From an uncultured Draconibacterium sp. (GTDB lineage: Bacteria > Bacteroidota > Bacteroidia > Bacteroidales > Prolixibacteraceae): a stretch of 64,000 nt of DNA. The stretch spans positions 1-64,000 of the forward strand of contig NZ_CAJXTC010000007.1 of the NCBI RefSeq assembly GCF_913060805.1, given 5' to 3'. Within the stretch, counting starts at the first letter, position 1. Each line of letters starts with the position of its first letter. The position numbers and the translations under genes are program-made. This document shows positions 8,468 to 16,370 of the stretch, one piece after another. The notes beneath the pieces are model-generated. The model did no database searches, was not told the DNA's origin, and saw only the letters and a list, made by a program, of their open reading frames with translations.

Positions 8468-10486
8468 ATGAAAAAATATCTGCCAAAATTAGTTCAGAAC
8501 GATAAGTGGCTGGAGCCTTATGCCGGAGTAATTTCCGACCGGATGATTCTAGCCGATCGTAAAGAAAAAGAAATTACCGGCGGTAAGTCGCTGGCCGATT
8601 TTGCTACCGGACATTTGTATTTTGGTTTGCACCGAACCAATTCGGGGTGGGTAATTCGCGAGTGGGCTCCCAATGCAACCCACATTTATTTGGTTGGTAC
8701 ATTTAACGACTGGCAGGAAAGTGTTGAGTACTCTTTTGCAAGTCTCGATCATGGTGTTTGGGAATTGCATCTTGCGGCCGATCAAATGGCACATGGCGAT
8801 TTGTATGCTTTAAATGTTCATTGGGCAGTAAATCATGGAAAACGTATTCCTGCCTGGGCTACGCGTGTTGTTCAGGACGAAAATACGCACATGTTTAACG
8901 CGCAGGTTTGGGCACCCGAAAATAATTACGAGTGGAAGAATCCGGAGTTTCAGCGTGCCGATGAACAACCACTGATTTACGAAGGTCATGTTGGAATGGC
9001 CGGAGAAGAGGAGCGCGTTCACACCTACAATGAATTTCGCGAGCAAATGTTGCCGCGCATAAAAGCCAACGGCTACAATGTTATTCAGTTAATGGCGATT
9101 CCGGAGCATCCGTATTACGGGAGTTTTGGTTATCACGTAAGCAGCTTTTTTGCCGCATCGTCGCGTTTTGGAACGCCCGAAGAACTGAAGCAACTGATTG
9201 ATGAGGCGCACGGAATGGGAATTGCCGTGATTATGGATTTGGTACATTCGCACGCCGTAAAAAACGAAGTTGAAGGACTTGGAAACTACGACGGCACACG
9301 CTATCAATTTTTTCACGAGGGTGGAAAAGGCGAGCACCCGGCATGGGACAGCTATTGTTTTAACTACGATAAAAACGAGGTTTTACACTTCCTTTTATCA
9401 AATATTAGCTACTGGCTCACAGAGTATAAATTCGATGGATTCCGTTTCGACGGTGTAACCAGCATGTTATATTTTAACCATGGATTGGAAATCGCATTCA
9501 CCACTTACGACGACTATTTTAATGCCAATGTCGATCAGGAGGCAACTACCTATTTTAAACTGGCAAATAAGTTGATTAAAGAAATTAATCCACGCGCGCT
9601 GTCGATTGCTGAAGATATGAGTGGAATGCCCGGACTGGCGACATCAATAGACGATGGCGGTTTAGGGTTTGATTTCCGAATGGCAATGGGCGTTCCTGAC
9701 TTCTGGATAAAAATGATAAAAGAAAAGTCGGACGACGAATGGGAGGTTGGCGACATTTTTTACCAGCTCACCTCGAAACGAATGGACGAGCAGGTGGTAA
9801 GTTATGCCGAGTCGCACGACCAGGCTTTGGTAGGCGATAAAACCATTATTTTCCGATTGATAGATAAAGAGATGTATTTTTCCATGCGAAAAGATCAGCC
9901 GAACCTGATCGTTGATCGTGGAATAGCACTGCATAAAATGATCCGTTTGGCAACAGCAAGTACTGCCGGCGGTGCTTACCTGAATTTTATGGGAAATGAA
10001 TTCGGGCACCCGGAGTGGATCGATTTTCCGCGCGAAGGTAACAACTGGTCGTACAGTCATGCGCGCCGAATTTGGAGCATCTCCGAAGATCAGGACCTGA
10101 AATTTCATTGGCTGTATGATTTTGATAAGGAGATGATTCAGCTGATCAACCAAAATAAAATACTTTCCATTCCTCCGGTTGACAAGGTGTTGGAAAATAA
10201 ACCGGATAAAGTGCTGGCCTACCACCGCGGACTCTTTTTATTTGTTTTCAATTTTAATCCAACGCAGTCGTTTACTGATTATGGAATTCCGTTGGGTGCC
10301 GGAAAATATCAAATTGTACTGAATTCGGACTCCGGTCGCTTTGGTGGTCACGATCGGGTTGATGAGGAGATCAGTTACTACACCATGCCAAGCAAAGGAA
10401 TGGACAGCCAGCATTACCTGAAACTTTACCTGCCGGCGAGAACGGCGCTGGTGCTGAAAAAAGTTGATATCCCGAAAGCGAAATAA
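8468..10486 (+). CDS. glgB: 1,4-alpha-glucan branching enzyme (GH13)
   Basis: A 672-residue cytosolic enzyme that moves alpha-1,4 glucan chains to alpha-1,6 branch points during glycogen synthesis. An N-terminal CBM48/E-set domain (about 50-150, with W-A-P-N-A and F-N-D-W) is followed by a GH13 barrel. GH13 landmarks are G-F-R-F-D-G-V with the catalytic Asp near 328, A-E-D-M-S with the acid/base Glu near 382, and E-S-H-D-Q near 450; the C-terminal beta domain begins near 580. The length and motif style resemble the GBE1-like GH13_8 group seen in Bacteroidota and eukaryotes. First gene of a tightly packed glycogen cluster; the next ATG directly abuts its stop codon. Confidence 0.95.
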   Translation: MKKYLPKLVQNDKWLEPYAGVISDRMILADRKEKEITGGKSLADFATGHLYFGLHRTNSGWVIREWAPNATHIYLVGTFNDWQESVEYSFASLDHGVWELHLAADQMAHGDLYALNVHWAVNHGKRIPAWATRVVQDENTHMFNAQVWAPENNYEWKNPEFQRADEQPLIYEGHVGMAGEEERVHTYNEFREQMLPRIKANGYNVIQLMAIPEHPYYGSFGYHVSSFFAASSRFGTPEELKQLIDEAHGMGIAVIMDLVHSHAVKNEVEGLGNYDGTRYQFFHEGGKGEHPAWDSYCFNYDKNEVLHFLLSNISYWLTEYKFDGFRFDGVTSMLYFNHGLEIAFTTYDDYFNANVDQEATTYFKLANKLIKEINPRALSIAEDMSGMPGLATSIDDGGLGFDFRMAMGVPDFWIKMIKEKSDDEWEVGDIFYQLTSKRMDEQVVSYAESHDQALVGDKTIIFRLIDKEMYFSMRKDQPNLIVDRGIALHKMIRLATASTAGGAYLNFMGNEFGHPEWIDFPREGNNWSYSHARRIWSISEDQDLKFHWLYDFDKEMIQLINQNKILSIPPVDKVLENKPDKVLAYHRGLFLFVFNFNPTQSFTDYGIPLGAGKYQIVLNSDSGRFGGHDRVDEEISYYTMPSKGMDSQHYLKLYLPARTALVLKKVDIPKAK

Positions 10487-11518
10487 ATGGCCGAAGCAAA
10501 ATTTCAAACCATCGTAGATGTGCCGCAATTTCCGTGGCAAACAGGTTATAAAATGAAAAACCTGTTTATGGGATCGTGTTTTACCGAAAATGTCGGGGCA
10601 AAAATGGAGGCTCTGAAATACCCGGTCGACATCAATCCATTTGGAATTTTGTATAACCCGCTTTCCGTTGCCAACGGGCTGCAGCTTTTACTCGAAGAAA
10701 AGGAGTTTTCAGCCGATGATCTTATAGAACACAATGGCCTTTGGCATAGCTTTAGTCATCATGGCCGATTTTCGAATACCGAGCAAAAGATGGCGCTGGA
10801 CGACATTAATTCGCGTATTAAAAGTTCTGCATCATTTTTGAAGCAAGCCGATTTTCTGTTTCTCACCTTTGGAACAGCCTGGATTTATCGTTACAAAAAA
10901 AGCGGCGAGCTGGTTTCGAATTGCCATAAAATTCCGGCCCGTGAGTTTGTGCGCGAACGTTTGTCGGTGCAGCAGATCGTTGAGGTTTATCGCGATTTGC
11001 TAACAAAGATCTGGCAAATAAATCCTGATCTGAAAGTGGTTTTTACGGTCAGCCCAATTCGTCATTGGAAAGATGGCGCCATTGAAAATCAGCGAAGTAA
11101 GTCGGCGTTGATACTGGCTGTTGATCAATTGATTCAGGAGCTTGGTGCTGAAAAATGTGCGTATTTTCCGTCGTACGAAATAGTGATGGATGAACTGCGC
11201 GATTATCGTTTTTATGCCGAAGATATGTTGCACATTTCGGAGGTGGCCATAAAGCATATTTGGTCGCGTTTTGAAGCGGTACTAATCAATCCTGAAAGTA
11301 TTGAAATTGCTAGAGAAGTTCAAAAAATAAGCAATGCTGTAAAGCATCGCCCAATCAACAAAAAATCCCTTGAATATTCCAAATTTCTCCTTAGTTTTCT
11401 TAATAAATTAGAGTTGCTGGAAAAAAGATTCCCGTATCTTAATTTAAAGTTAGAAAAAGAATATTTTAATGTACAGATTGAGCAATTTGGAGGGGGTGAC
11501 CAAACAATTGTAAGTTAA
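10487..11518 (+). CDS. GSCFA-domain protein (SGNH-like hydrolase fold)
   Basis: 343 residues. The name-giving block M-G-S-C-F-T-E-N lies at about 22-29, followed by N-P-F-G-I-L-Y-N-P, a central F-T-V-S-P-I-R-H-W block near 188 and A-E-D-M-L-H-I-S near 245. In the SGNH/GDSL clan, to which GSCFA is related, the equivalents are the nucleophile Ser in the first block and the Asp/His pair in the last, so an active esterase is plausible. No substrate is established for the family. No signal peptide is visible. Its ATG follows the glgB stop with no gap, so it is almost certainly co-translated with glgB, suggesting a role in glycogen or glucan metabolism (inference). The C-terminal 60 residues are Lys/Leu-rich and more divergent. 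Confidence 0.85.
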   Translation: MAEAKFQTIVDVPQFPWQTGYKMKNLFMGSCFTENVGAKMEALKYPVDINPFGILYNPLSVANGLQLLLEEKEFSADDLIEHNGLWHSFSHHGRFSNTEQKMALDDINSRIKSSASFLKQADFLFLTFGTAWIYRYKKSGELVSNCHKIPAREFVRERLSVQQIVEVYRDLLTKIWQINPDLKVVFTVSPIRHWKDGAIENQRSKSALILAVDQLIQELGAEKCAYFPSYEIVMDELRDYRFYAEDMLHISEVAIKHIWSRFEAVLINPESIEIAREVQKISNAVKHRPINKKSLEYSKFLLSFLNKLELLEKRFPYLNLKLEKEYFNVQIEQFGGGDQTIVS

Positions 11519-11530
11519 ATCTCTTAACTT

Positions 11531-11557
11531 AGTAGGGACAACTTCGTTGTGACTGCT
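11531..11557 (+). repeat. Single hairpin repeat between GSCFA gene and debranching gene
   Basis: A 12-nt arm AGTAGGGACAAC (11531-11542), loop TTC, and arm GTTGTGACTGCT (11546-11557) pair except for a 2x2 internal mismatch. It resembles in layout the 41-bp repeat units near 27.6 kb: an outer stem ending in TGCT, then a variable inner palindrome. There is no T-run, so it is unlikely to be a terminator. Confidence 0.5.
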
Positions 11558-11591
11558 GAACCAATACTCAATTTACCAAAGTGTTACTGAT

Positions 11592-13538
11592 ATGCATTAC
11601 CTTCAATTTGATAAGGAACAGCTGGTAAATCTTGAATATTCGCTGTTCAAAGAAATATTACGATCAAACAGAGCCGGTTCTTATTTAAGTACCACGCTAA
11701 ATGGGTGCAATACGCGCAAATACCACGGTTTGCTGGTGTGTCCTATTGAGAATTTTGGAGGTGAAAAGCATGTGTTGCTTTCATCGCTCGATGAAACAGT
11801 AATACAAAACGAGGCTGAATTCAACCTCGGAATCCACCGCTACAAAGGCGGAACCTACGAACCTAAAGGGCACAAATACATCCGTAATGTGGAGTTTGAT
11901 GCCATACCAAAAATCACATACCGGGTTGGAGGAGTAGTGCTAACCAAAGAACGACTACTGGTTGAAAAAGAGGAACAAATTCTGATAAAATATACGCTTG
12001 AGGAAGCGAAGTCGCCAACAACGCTGCGACTAAAACCGTTTCTGGCTTTCCGAAATATTCATCAGCTGAGTAAGGCAAATATGTTTGTAAACCGTAAGGT
12101 TGGCAAAACCAAAAACGGGGTTAAAGCATGTTTGTACGACGGTTACCCCGATTTGTTTATGCAATGCAGCAAAGCGGTTGATTATGTGGCCGCGCCCGAC
12201 TGGTATTACGATATCGAATACCTGAAAGAACTGAACCGCGGCTACGATTATTTGGAAGATCTTTTTGTGCCGGGCTATTTTGAGTTCCCCATGAAAAAAG
12301 GCGAGTCTATCGTTTTTGCCGCGGGTTTAACCGAAGCGAATCCAGTGTCGTTAAAACAACGATTTACCAAAGAGCAGAAAAAACGTGGCGGCAAAGAAAC
12401 CTTCAACAGTGTTTTGGAGCGGGCCGCGCATCAGTTTATAATGCACGAAGGATACACGGCCGATATTATTGCCGGATTTCCCTGGTACAACAGCATTACG
12501 CGCCAAACTTTTGTGTCTCTTCCCGGATTGTGCCTGTCGTTTAACGACCCGAAACTGTGTGAGAAAATACTCGATTCGTACCTGAAATATTTTAACGATG
12601 GTTTTTTCCCCGATCAGATCAAGGATAAAGAGCTGCAGTACCATTCTGCCGACACATCGTTGTGGTTTATCTGGGTCATTCAGCAATATTTAAAGAAAAA
12701 GAACAATCCAAAGTTTCTGTGGAAAATGTATGGCGAAGTGATCAAAAGGATTCTCAACGCTTATACCGATCAGAAACTGGACTATATAAAAGTGCTGCCC
12801 AACGGATTAATTTATGCCGAAAAGGAAGATGCCGCATTAACCTGGATGAATTCGAGCATAGACGAGAAAGCAGTTTTGCCGCGTGCGGGAATGCCGGTTG
12901 AAGTGAATGCACTGTGGTTTAACGCCATTTGTTTTGCGCTCGATTTGGCTGATATGGCCGGCGATCGTGAATTTATTACGCAGTGGAAACACATGGTGAA
13001 TAAAGTGGCGCAGTCGTTCCTGAAAACATTCTGGAGCGAAGGGCACGGTTACCTTGCCGATGTGGTAAAAGATGAGCAGCAAGAATGGGCAGTGAGGCCA
13101 AATATGGTAATTGCTGTGGCCATGGATTATACGCCGCTTACCAAAGAACAACAAAAACAAGTGTTAAGTGTGGTGAAGCGAAAACTGCTTACAAACAGGG
13201 GGCTGCGAACATTGTCGCCCGACCATTTGCGTTACATTGGCGATATTGACGGTGGTCCGAAAGAACGTGAATTGGCGGTTCATCAGGGAGCAGTTTGGCC
13301 CTGGTTGCTACAGTTTTTTGTTGAAGCCTATTTGAAAATTCATAAGCGCGGAGGCTTGCCGTTTGTGAAACAGATTATGGAAAGTTTTGAAGCCGAAATG
13401 ACAGAACACTGTATCGGGAACATTCCTGAAATGTACGATGGCGATCCGCCGCATGTTGGCAAAGGAGCCATTTCGCAAGCCTGGAATGTGGCAGGCGTTT
13501 CGTATGCACTCGATTTGGTGCAGAATTATAATGAATAA
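11592..13538 (+). CDS. Glycogen debranching enzyme (amylo-alpha-1,6-glucosidase family)
   Basis: A 648-residue cytosolic enzyme of the archaeal/bacterial GDE type (GH133). The N-terminal GDE domain (1-220) begins with the R-A-G-x-Y-L-S-T-T-L-N-G-C-N-T-R-K-Y-H-G-L block. The C-terminal (alpha/alpha)6 amylo-glucosidase domain (about 285-645) has G-F-P-W-Y near 296, D-G-F-F-P-D-Q near 336, S-A-D-T-S-L-W-F near 352 and Q-A-W-N-V-A near 632. It removes alpha-1,6 branches so that the phosphorylase encoded downstream can go on degrading glycogen. It follows the GSCFA gene after 73 bp carrying one hairpin repeat and precedes the glycosyltransferase by 47 bp. Confidence 0.92.
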   Translation: MHYLQFDKEQLVNLEYSLFKEILRSNRAGSYLSTTLNGCNTRKYHGLLVCPIENFGGEKHVLLSSLDETVIQNEAEFNLGIHRYKGGTYEPKGHKYIRNVEFDAIPKITYRVGGVVLTKERLLVEKEEQILIKYTLEEAKSPTTLRLKPFLAFRNIHQLSKANMFVNRKVGKTKNGVKACLYDGYPDLFMQCSKAVDYVAAPDWYYDIEYLKELNRGYDYLEDLFVPGYFEFPMKKGESIVFAAGLTEANPVSLKQRFTKEQKKRGGKETFNSVLERAAHQFIMHEGYTADIIAGFPWYNSITRQTFVSLPGLCLSFNDPKLCEKILDSYLKYFNDGFFPDQIKDKELQYHSADTSLWFIWVIQQYLKKKNNPKFLWKMYGEVIKRILNAYTDQKLDYIKVLPNGLIYAEKEDAALTWMNSSIDEKAVLPRAGMPVEVNALWFNAICFALDLADMAGDREFITQWKHMVNKVAQSFLKTFWSEGHGYLADVVKDEQQEWAVRPNMVIAVAMDYTPLTKEQQKQVLSVVKRKLLTNRGLRTLSPDHLRYIGDIDGGPKERELAVHQGAVWPWLLQFFVEAYLKIHKRGGLPFVKQIMESFEAEMTEHCIGNIPEMYDGDPPHVGKGAISQAWNVAGVSYALDLVQNYNE

Positions 13539-13585
13539 GCCAAAGTCGATTGATTTTGGTTGCAACCGGAAAATTAGAAGATTAG

Positions 13586-14878
13586 ATGAAGGTATTAATG
13601 TTTGGATGGGAATTTCCTCCCCATATCTCCGGTGGATTGGGGACAGCCTGTTACGGGCTTACAAAAGGAATGGCGGAGATTGAAGATGTCGACGTAACTT
13701 TTGTGGTTCCTAAGGCTTTTGGCGACGAAAATCCGTCGCGAATGAAGCTGGTTGGAGCCAATACAATTCCCGTAAACCGAACGACCTTTACTTTTGATGA
13801 GGGCGGAAAAACAATGGAATACCTCGAAGTAGATTCGCCCATTCTTCCGTATGTTACCGAAGATGAATTCTGGACACTAAAAAGCAAACGTTACTCGGGC
13901 CAGACAAAATTTGTTGAAACCGACGAAAACTCAAAAATAGAATTCAGCGGAGGCTACGGCCCCGATCTGTTAAAAGAAATTCGCGATTACGCGCTTGTGG
14001 CCCGTTTAATTGCGGAAGATAATCCCTGCGACATCATTCATGCGCACGATTGGCTCACTTATCCGGCAGGAATTGCTGCCAGTAGGGCCACCGGAAAACC
14101 TTTGGTTATTCATGTGCACGCTACTGATTTTGATAGGAGCGGAGGCGATGTAAATCCCAGAGTTTATGCCATTGAGCGCGAAGGAATGGAGGCTGCCGAT
14201 AAAATTATTGCAGTGAGCAATCTTACCCGAAGAATGGTAATCGATAAGTACGGAATTCCGCCCGAGAAAGTGGTTACCGTTTATAATGCGGTGGAGTCGG
14301 TAAATAAAGAAAAAGGAACTTTGCCGCCAAAAGGCGTTAACGATAAAGTGGTTACTTTTTTAGGACGGATAACCATGCAAAAAGGCCCCGGCTATTTTGT
14401 TGAAGCTGCCAACCTGGTACTGAAAAAAATGCAAAATGCACGTTTTGTTATGGCCGGAAGCGGCGATATGATGAACGAAATGATTGCGCGAACAGCAGCG
14501 CTTGGCATCGCCGATAAGTTTCATTTTACCGGTTTTCTGAAAGGAAACGATGTGAACGATCTTTTTAGCATGACCGATGTGTTTGTTATGCCGTCGGTGT
14601 CGGAACCTTTCGGAATTGTTCCGCTTGAAGCCATGCAGTTAAATGTTCCGGTAATTATATCCAACCAGTCGGGGGTGTCGGAAATAGTAAAACATGCCAT
14701 AAAAATCGATTTTTGGGATACTTATGCAATGGCCGATGCGATTTATGGTGTTTTGAATTATTCCTCTTTGGCACAGCATTTTAAAAGTGCCGGAAAAACC
14801 GAAGTGGAAGAATTGAAGTGGACACACTCGGCCAACGAAGTGAGAAAAGTTTACGAGAGTACCTTGCAAGAACATTAA
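13586..14878 (+). CDS. Glycosyltransferase, probable glycogen synthase
   Basis: 430 residues, GT-B fold. The N-terminus (K-V-L-M-F-G-W-E-F-P-P, then S-G-G-L-G-T-A) matches the starch/glycogen synthase catalytic domain. A central H-A-H-D-W-L-T lies near 154. The GT4-type C-terminal half has F-L-G-R-I-T-x-Q-K-G near 257 and the E-x7-E donor motif in S-E-P-F-G-I-V-P-L-E near 338-347. It would elongate alpha-1,4 chains from a nucleotide-glucose. No ADP-glucose pyrophosphorylase gene is in the window, so the donor could be UDP- or ADP-glucose. Its place between debranching enzyme and GH57 amylase supports the glycogen role; a general GT4 enzyme is the alternative. Confidence 0.82.
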   Translation: MKVLMFGWEFPPHISGGLGTACYGLTKGMAEIEDVDVTFVVPKAFGDENPSRMKLVGANTIPVNRTTFTFDEGGKTMEYLEVDSPILPYVTEDEFWTLKSKRYSGQTKFVETDENSKIEFSGGYGPDLLKEIRDYALVARLIAEDNPCDIIHAHDWLTYPAGIAASRATGKPLVIHVHATDFDRSGGDVNPRVYAIEREGMEAADKIIAVSNLTRRMVIDKYGIPPEKVVTVYNAVESVNKEKGTLPPKGVNDKVVTFLGRITMQKGPGYFVEAANLVLKKMQNARFVMAGSGDMMNEMIARTAALGIADKFHFTGFLKGNDVNDLFSMTDVFVMPSVSEPFGIVPLEAMQLNVPVIISNQSGVSEIVKHAIKIDFWDTYAMADAIYGVLNYSSLAQHFKSAGKTEVEELKWTHSANEVRKVYESTLQEH

Positions 14879-14888
14879 CCCAGTTACT

Positions 14889-16217
14889 ATGAAATCAATT
14901 TGTTTGTTTTTTCAAATACATCAACCGTTCAGGCATCGTCGCTACCGTTTTTTCGACATCGGTAACGACCACTATTATTACGACGATTATTCGAACGAAA
15001 GCATTATCCGAAATATCGCCGACAAAAGTTATTTGCCGGCCAATAAATTGTTGCTTGAGCTGGCGAAAAAACTGGGCAGTAAGTTTAAAGTGGCCTTTTC
15101 GATAACCGGCGTGGCCCAAGAGCAGTTTGAGCTTTATGCGCCCGAAGTTATTGAGTCGTTTCAGAAACTGGCAAAAACAGGTTGTGTTGAGTTTTTAGCC
15201 GAAACTTACTCGCATTCATTAAGCTCGTTAAAAGATATACATGCTTTTACCGACCAGGTGAAAAAGCACGATGATCAGATATTCCGATTATTCGGACAGA
15301 AGCCACGTGTTTTCAGAAATACCGAAATGATCTACTCCGACGAAATCGGGGAAAAAGTGGCAAAGCTGGGTTATTCGGCCATGTTAACCGAAGGAGCTAA
15401 ACACGTGCTGGGATGGAAAAGTCCGGATTTTCTGTATGTAAATGCCATTAATCCGCGCTTAAAAGTATTAATGCGCAACTATAAACTGAGCGACGATATT
15501 GGATTTCGTTTCTCGGATGAAAACTGGGATAAATACCCCTTAACAGCAGAAAAATATGTGAGTTGGCTGGAACATGTTGGCGAAAAAGAAGAGGTAATAA
15601 ACCTGTTTATGGGTTACGATTCGTTCGGAGCCCGTCAGCCAAAAGAAGCTGGAATATTCGATTTTTTAAAAGCCTTGGCCGAACAGATCGTAAAAAGCGA
15701 TAAGCTAAAATTTGCAACTCCCTCAGAAGCAGTTGATGAACTTCAGCCGATTTCGGTTGTTAGTGTTCCACATCCAATTTCCTGGAGCGACGAAGAGCGC
15801 GACCTTAGCGCCTGGCTTGGAAACGAGATGCAAAAAGAGGCCTTTGAAAAATTGTATGCTATGAAAGATCAAATGGCCCGGTGTACCGACGCCGATCTTC
15901 AAAAGGATTGGAATTACCTGCAGGCAAGTGATCACTTTTTTTATATGTCGACTAAGTTTTTTGCCGGTGGTGATCCGCATAAATCGTACAGCCATTTCGA
16001 TTCGCCTTACGAGGCTTTTATCAATTATATGAATGTGCTGAGCGATTTTAAAATCCGTTTAAATACACACGTTCCCGAAAGTGAAGTGGAAAATGAAATT
16101 GCTTCGCTTCATCGAATGCTGGAAGAAAAAGAAGAAAAAATTAAAAGAATGGAAGCCGATTTGCTCCGCTTGCAAAAAGCAAAAAAGCAAAAAACGGCTT
16201 CACGAAAAAAGAAATAG
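14889..16217 (+). CDS. GH57 alpha-amylase / glucanotransferase family protein
   Basis: 442 residues. Conserved GH57 regions are the N-terminal F-Q-I-H-Q-P-F-R (region 1, about 8-15), the segment around A-E-T-Y-S-H-S (near 106), F-R-N-T-E-M-I-Y with the nucleophile Glu (near 140-147) and M-G-Y-D-S-F-G with the acid/base Asp (near 238-244). It acts on alpha-1,4 glucan in the cytosol; no signal peptide. The last 50 residues are a Lys/Glu-rich coiled coil ending in a very basic A/K tail, which could contact other proteins or glycogen (inference). The ATG lies 10 nt after the preceding stop, so it is operonic. Confidence 0.9.
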   Translation: MKSICLFFQIHQPFRHRRYRFFDIGNDHYYYDDYSNESIIRNIADKSYLPANKLLLELAKKLGSKFKVAFSITGVAQEQFELYAPEVIESFQKLAKTGCVEFLAETYSHSLSSLKDIHAFTDQVKKHDDQIFRLFGQKPRVFRNTEMIYSDEIGEKVAKLGYSAMLTEGAKHVLGWKSPDFLYVNAINPRLKVLMRNYKLSDDIGFRFSDENWDKYPLTAEKYVSWLEHVGEKEEVINLFMGYDSFGARQPKEAGIFDFLKALAEQIVKSDKLKFATPSEAVDELQPISVVSVPHPISWSDEERDLSAWLGNEMQKEAFEKLYAMKDQMARCTDADLQKDWNYLQASDHFFYMSTKFFAGGDPHKSYSHFDSPYEAFINYMNVLSDFKIRLNTHVPESEVENEIASLHRMLEEKEEKIKRMEADLLRLQKAKKQKTASRKKK

Positions 16218-16370
16218 GCTATTTATCGCCAACATTAAATTCACTTAACGATAATTATAGAACAAACAATTTGTTGAAATGATAATTTAATTTTGCAGCT
16301 CGTTCTAAGCAAGTTAGAGCGATCAGCTTGCCCGCCGGGCATAGTTTGTAATTAATAAAACAAGAAGAAA
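16218..16370 (+). promoter_or_regulatory. Promoter and structured leader of glgP
   Basis: A -7 box TAATTTTG lies at 16288-16295. Downstream, the leader holds a stem of about 9 bp with loop GCAAG (around 16301-16325) and a GCCC/GGGC mini-hairpin (16332-16342). This suggests that the phosphorylase gene can be transcribed separately from the upstream glycogen genes. Confidence 0.5.
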
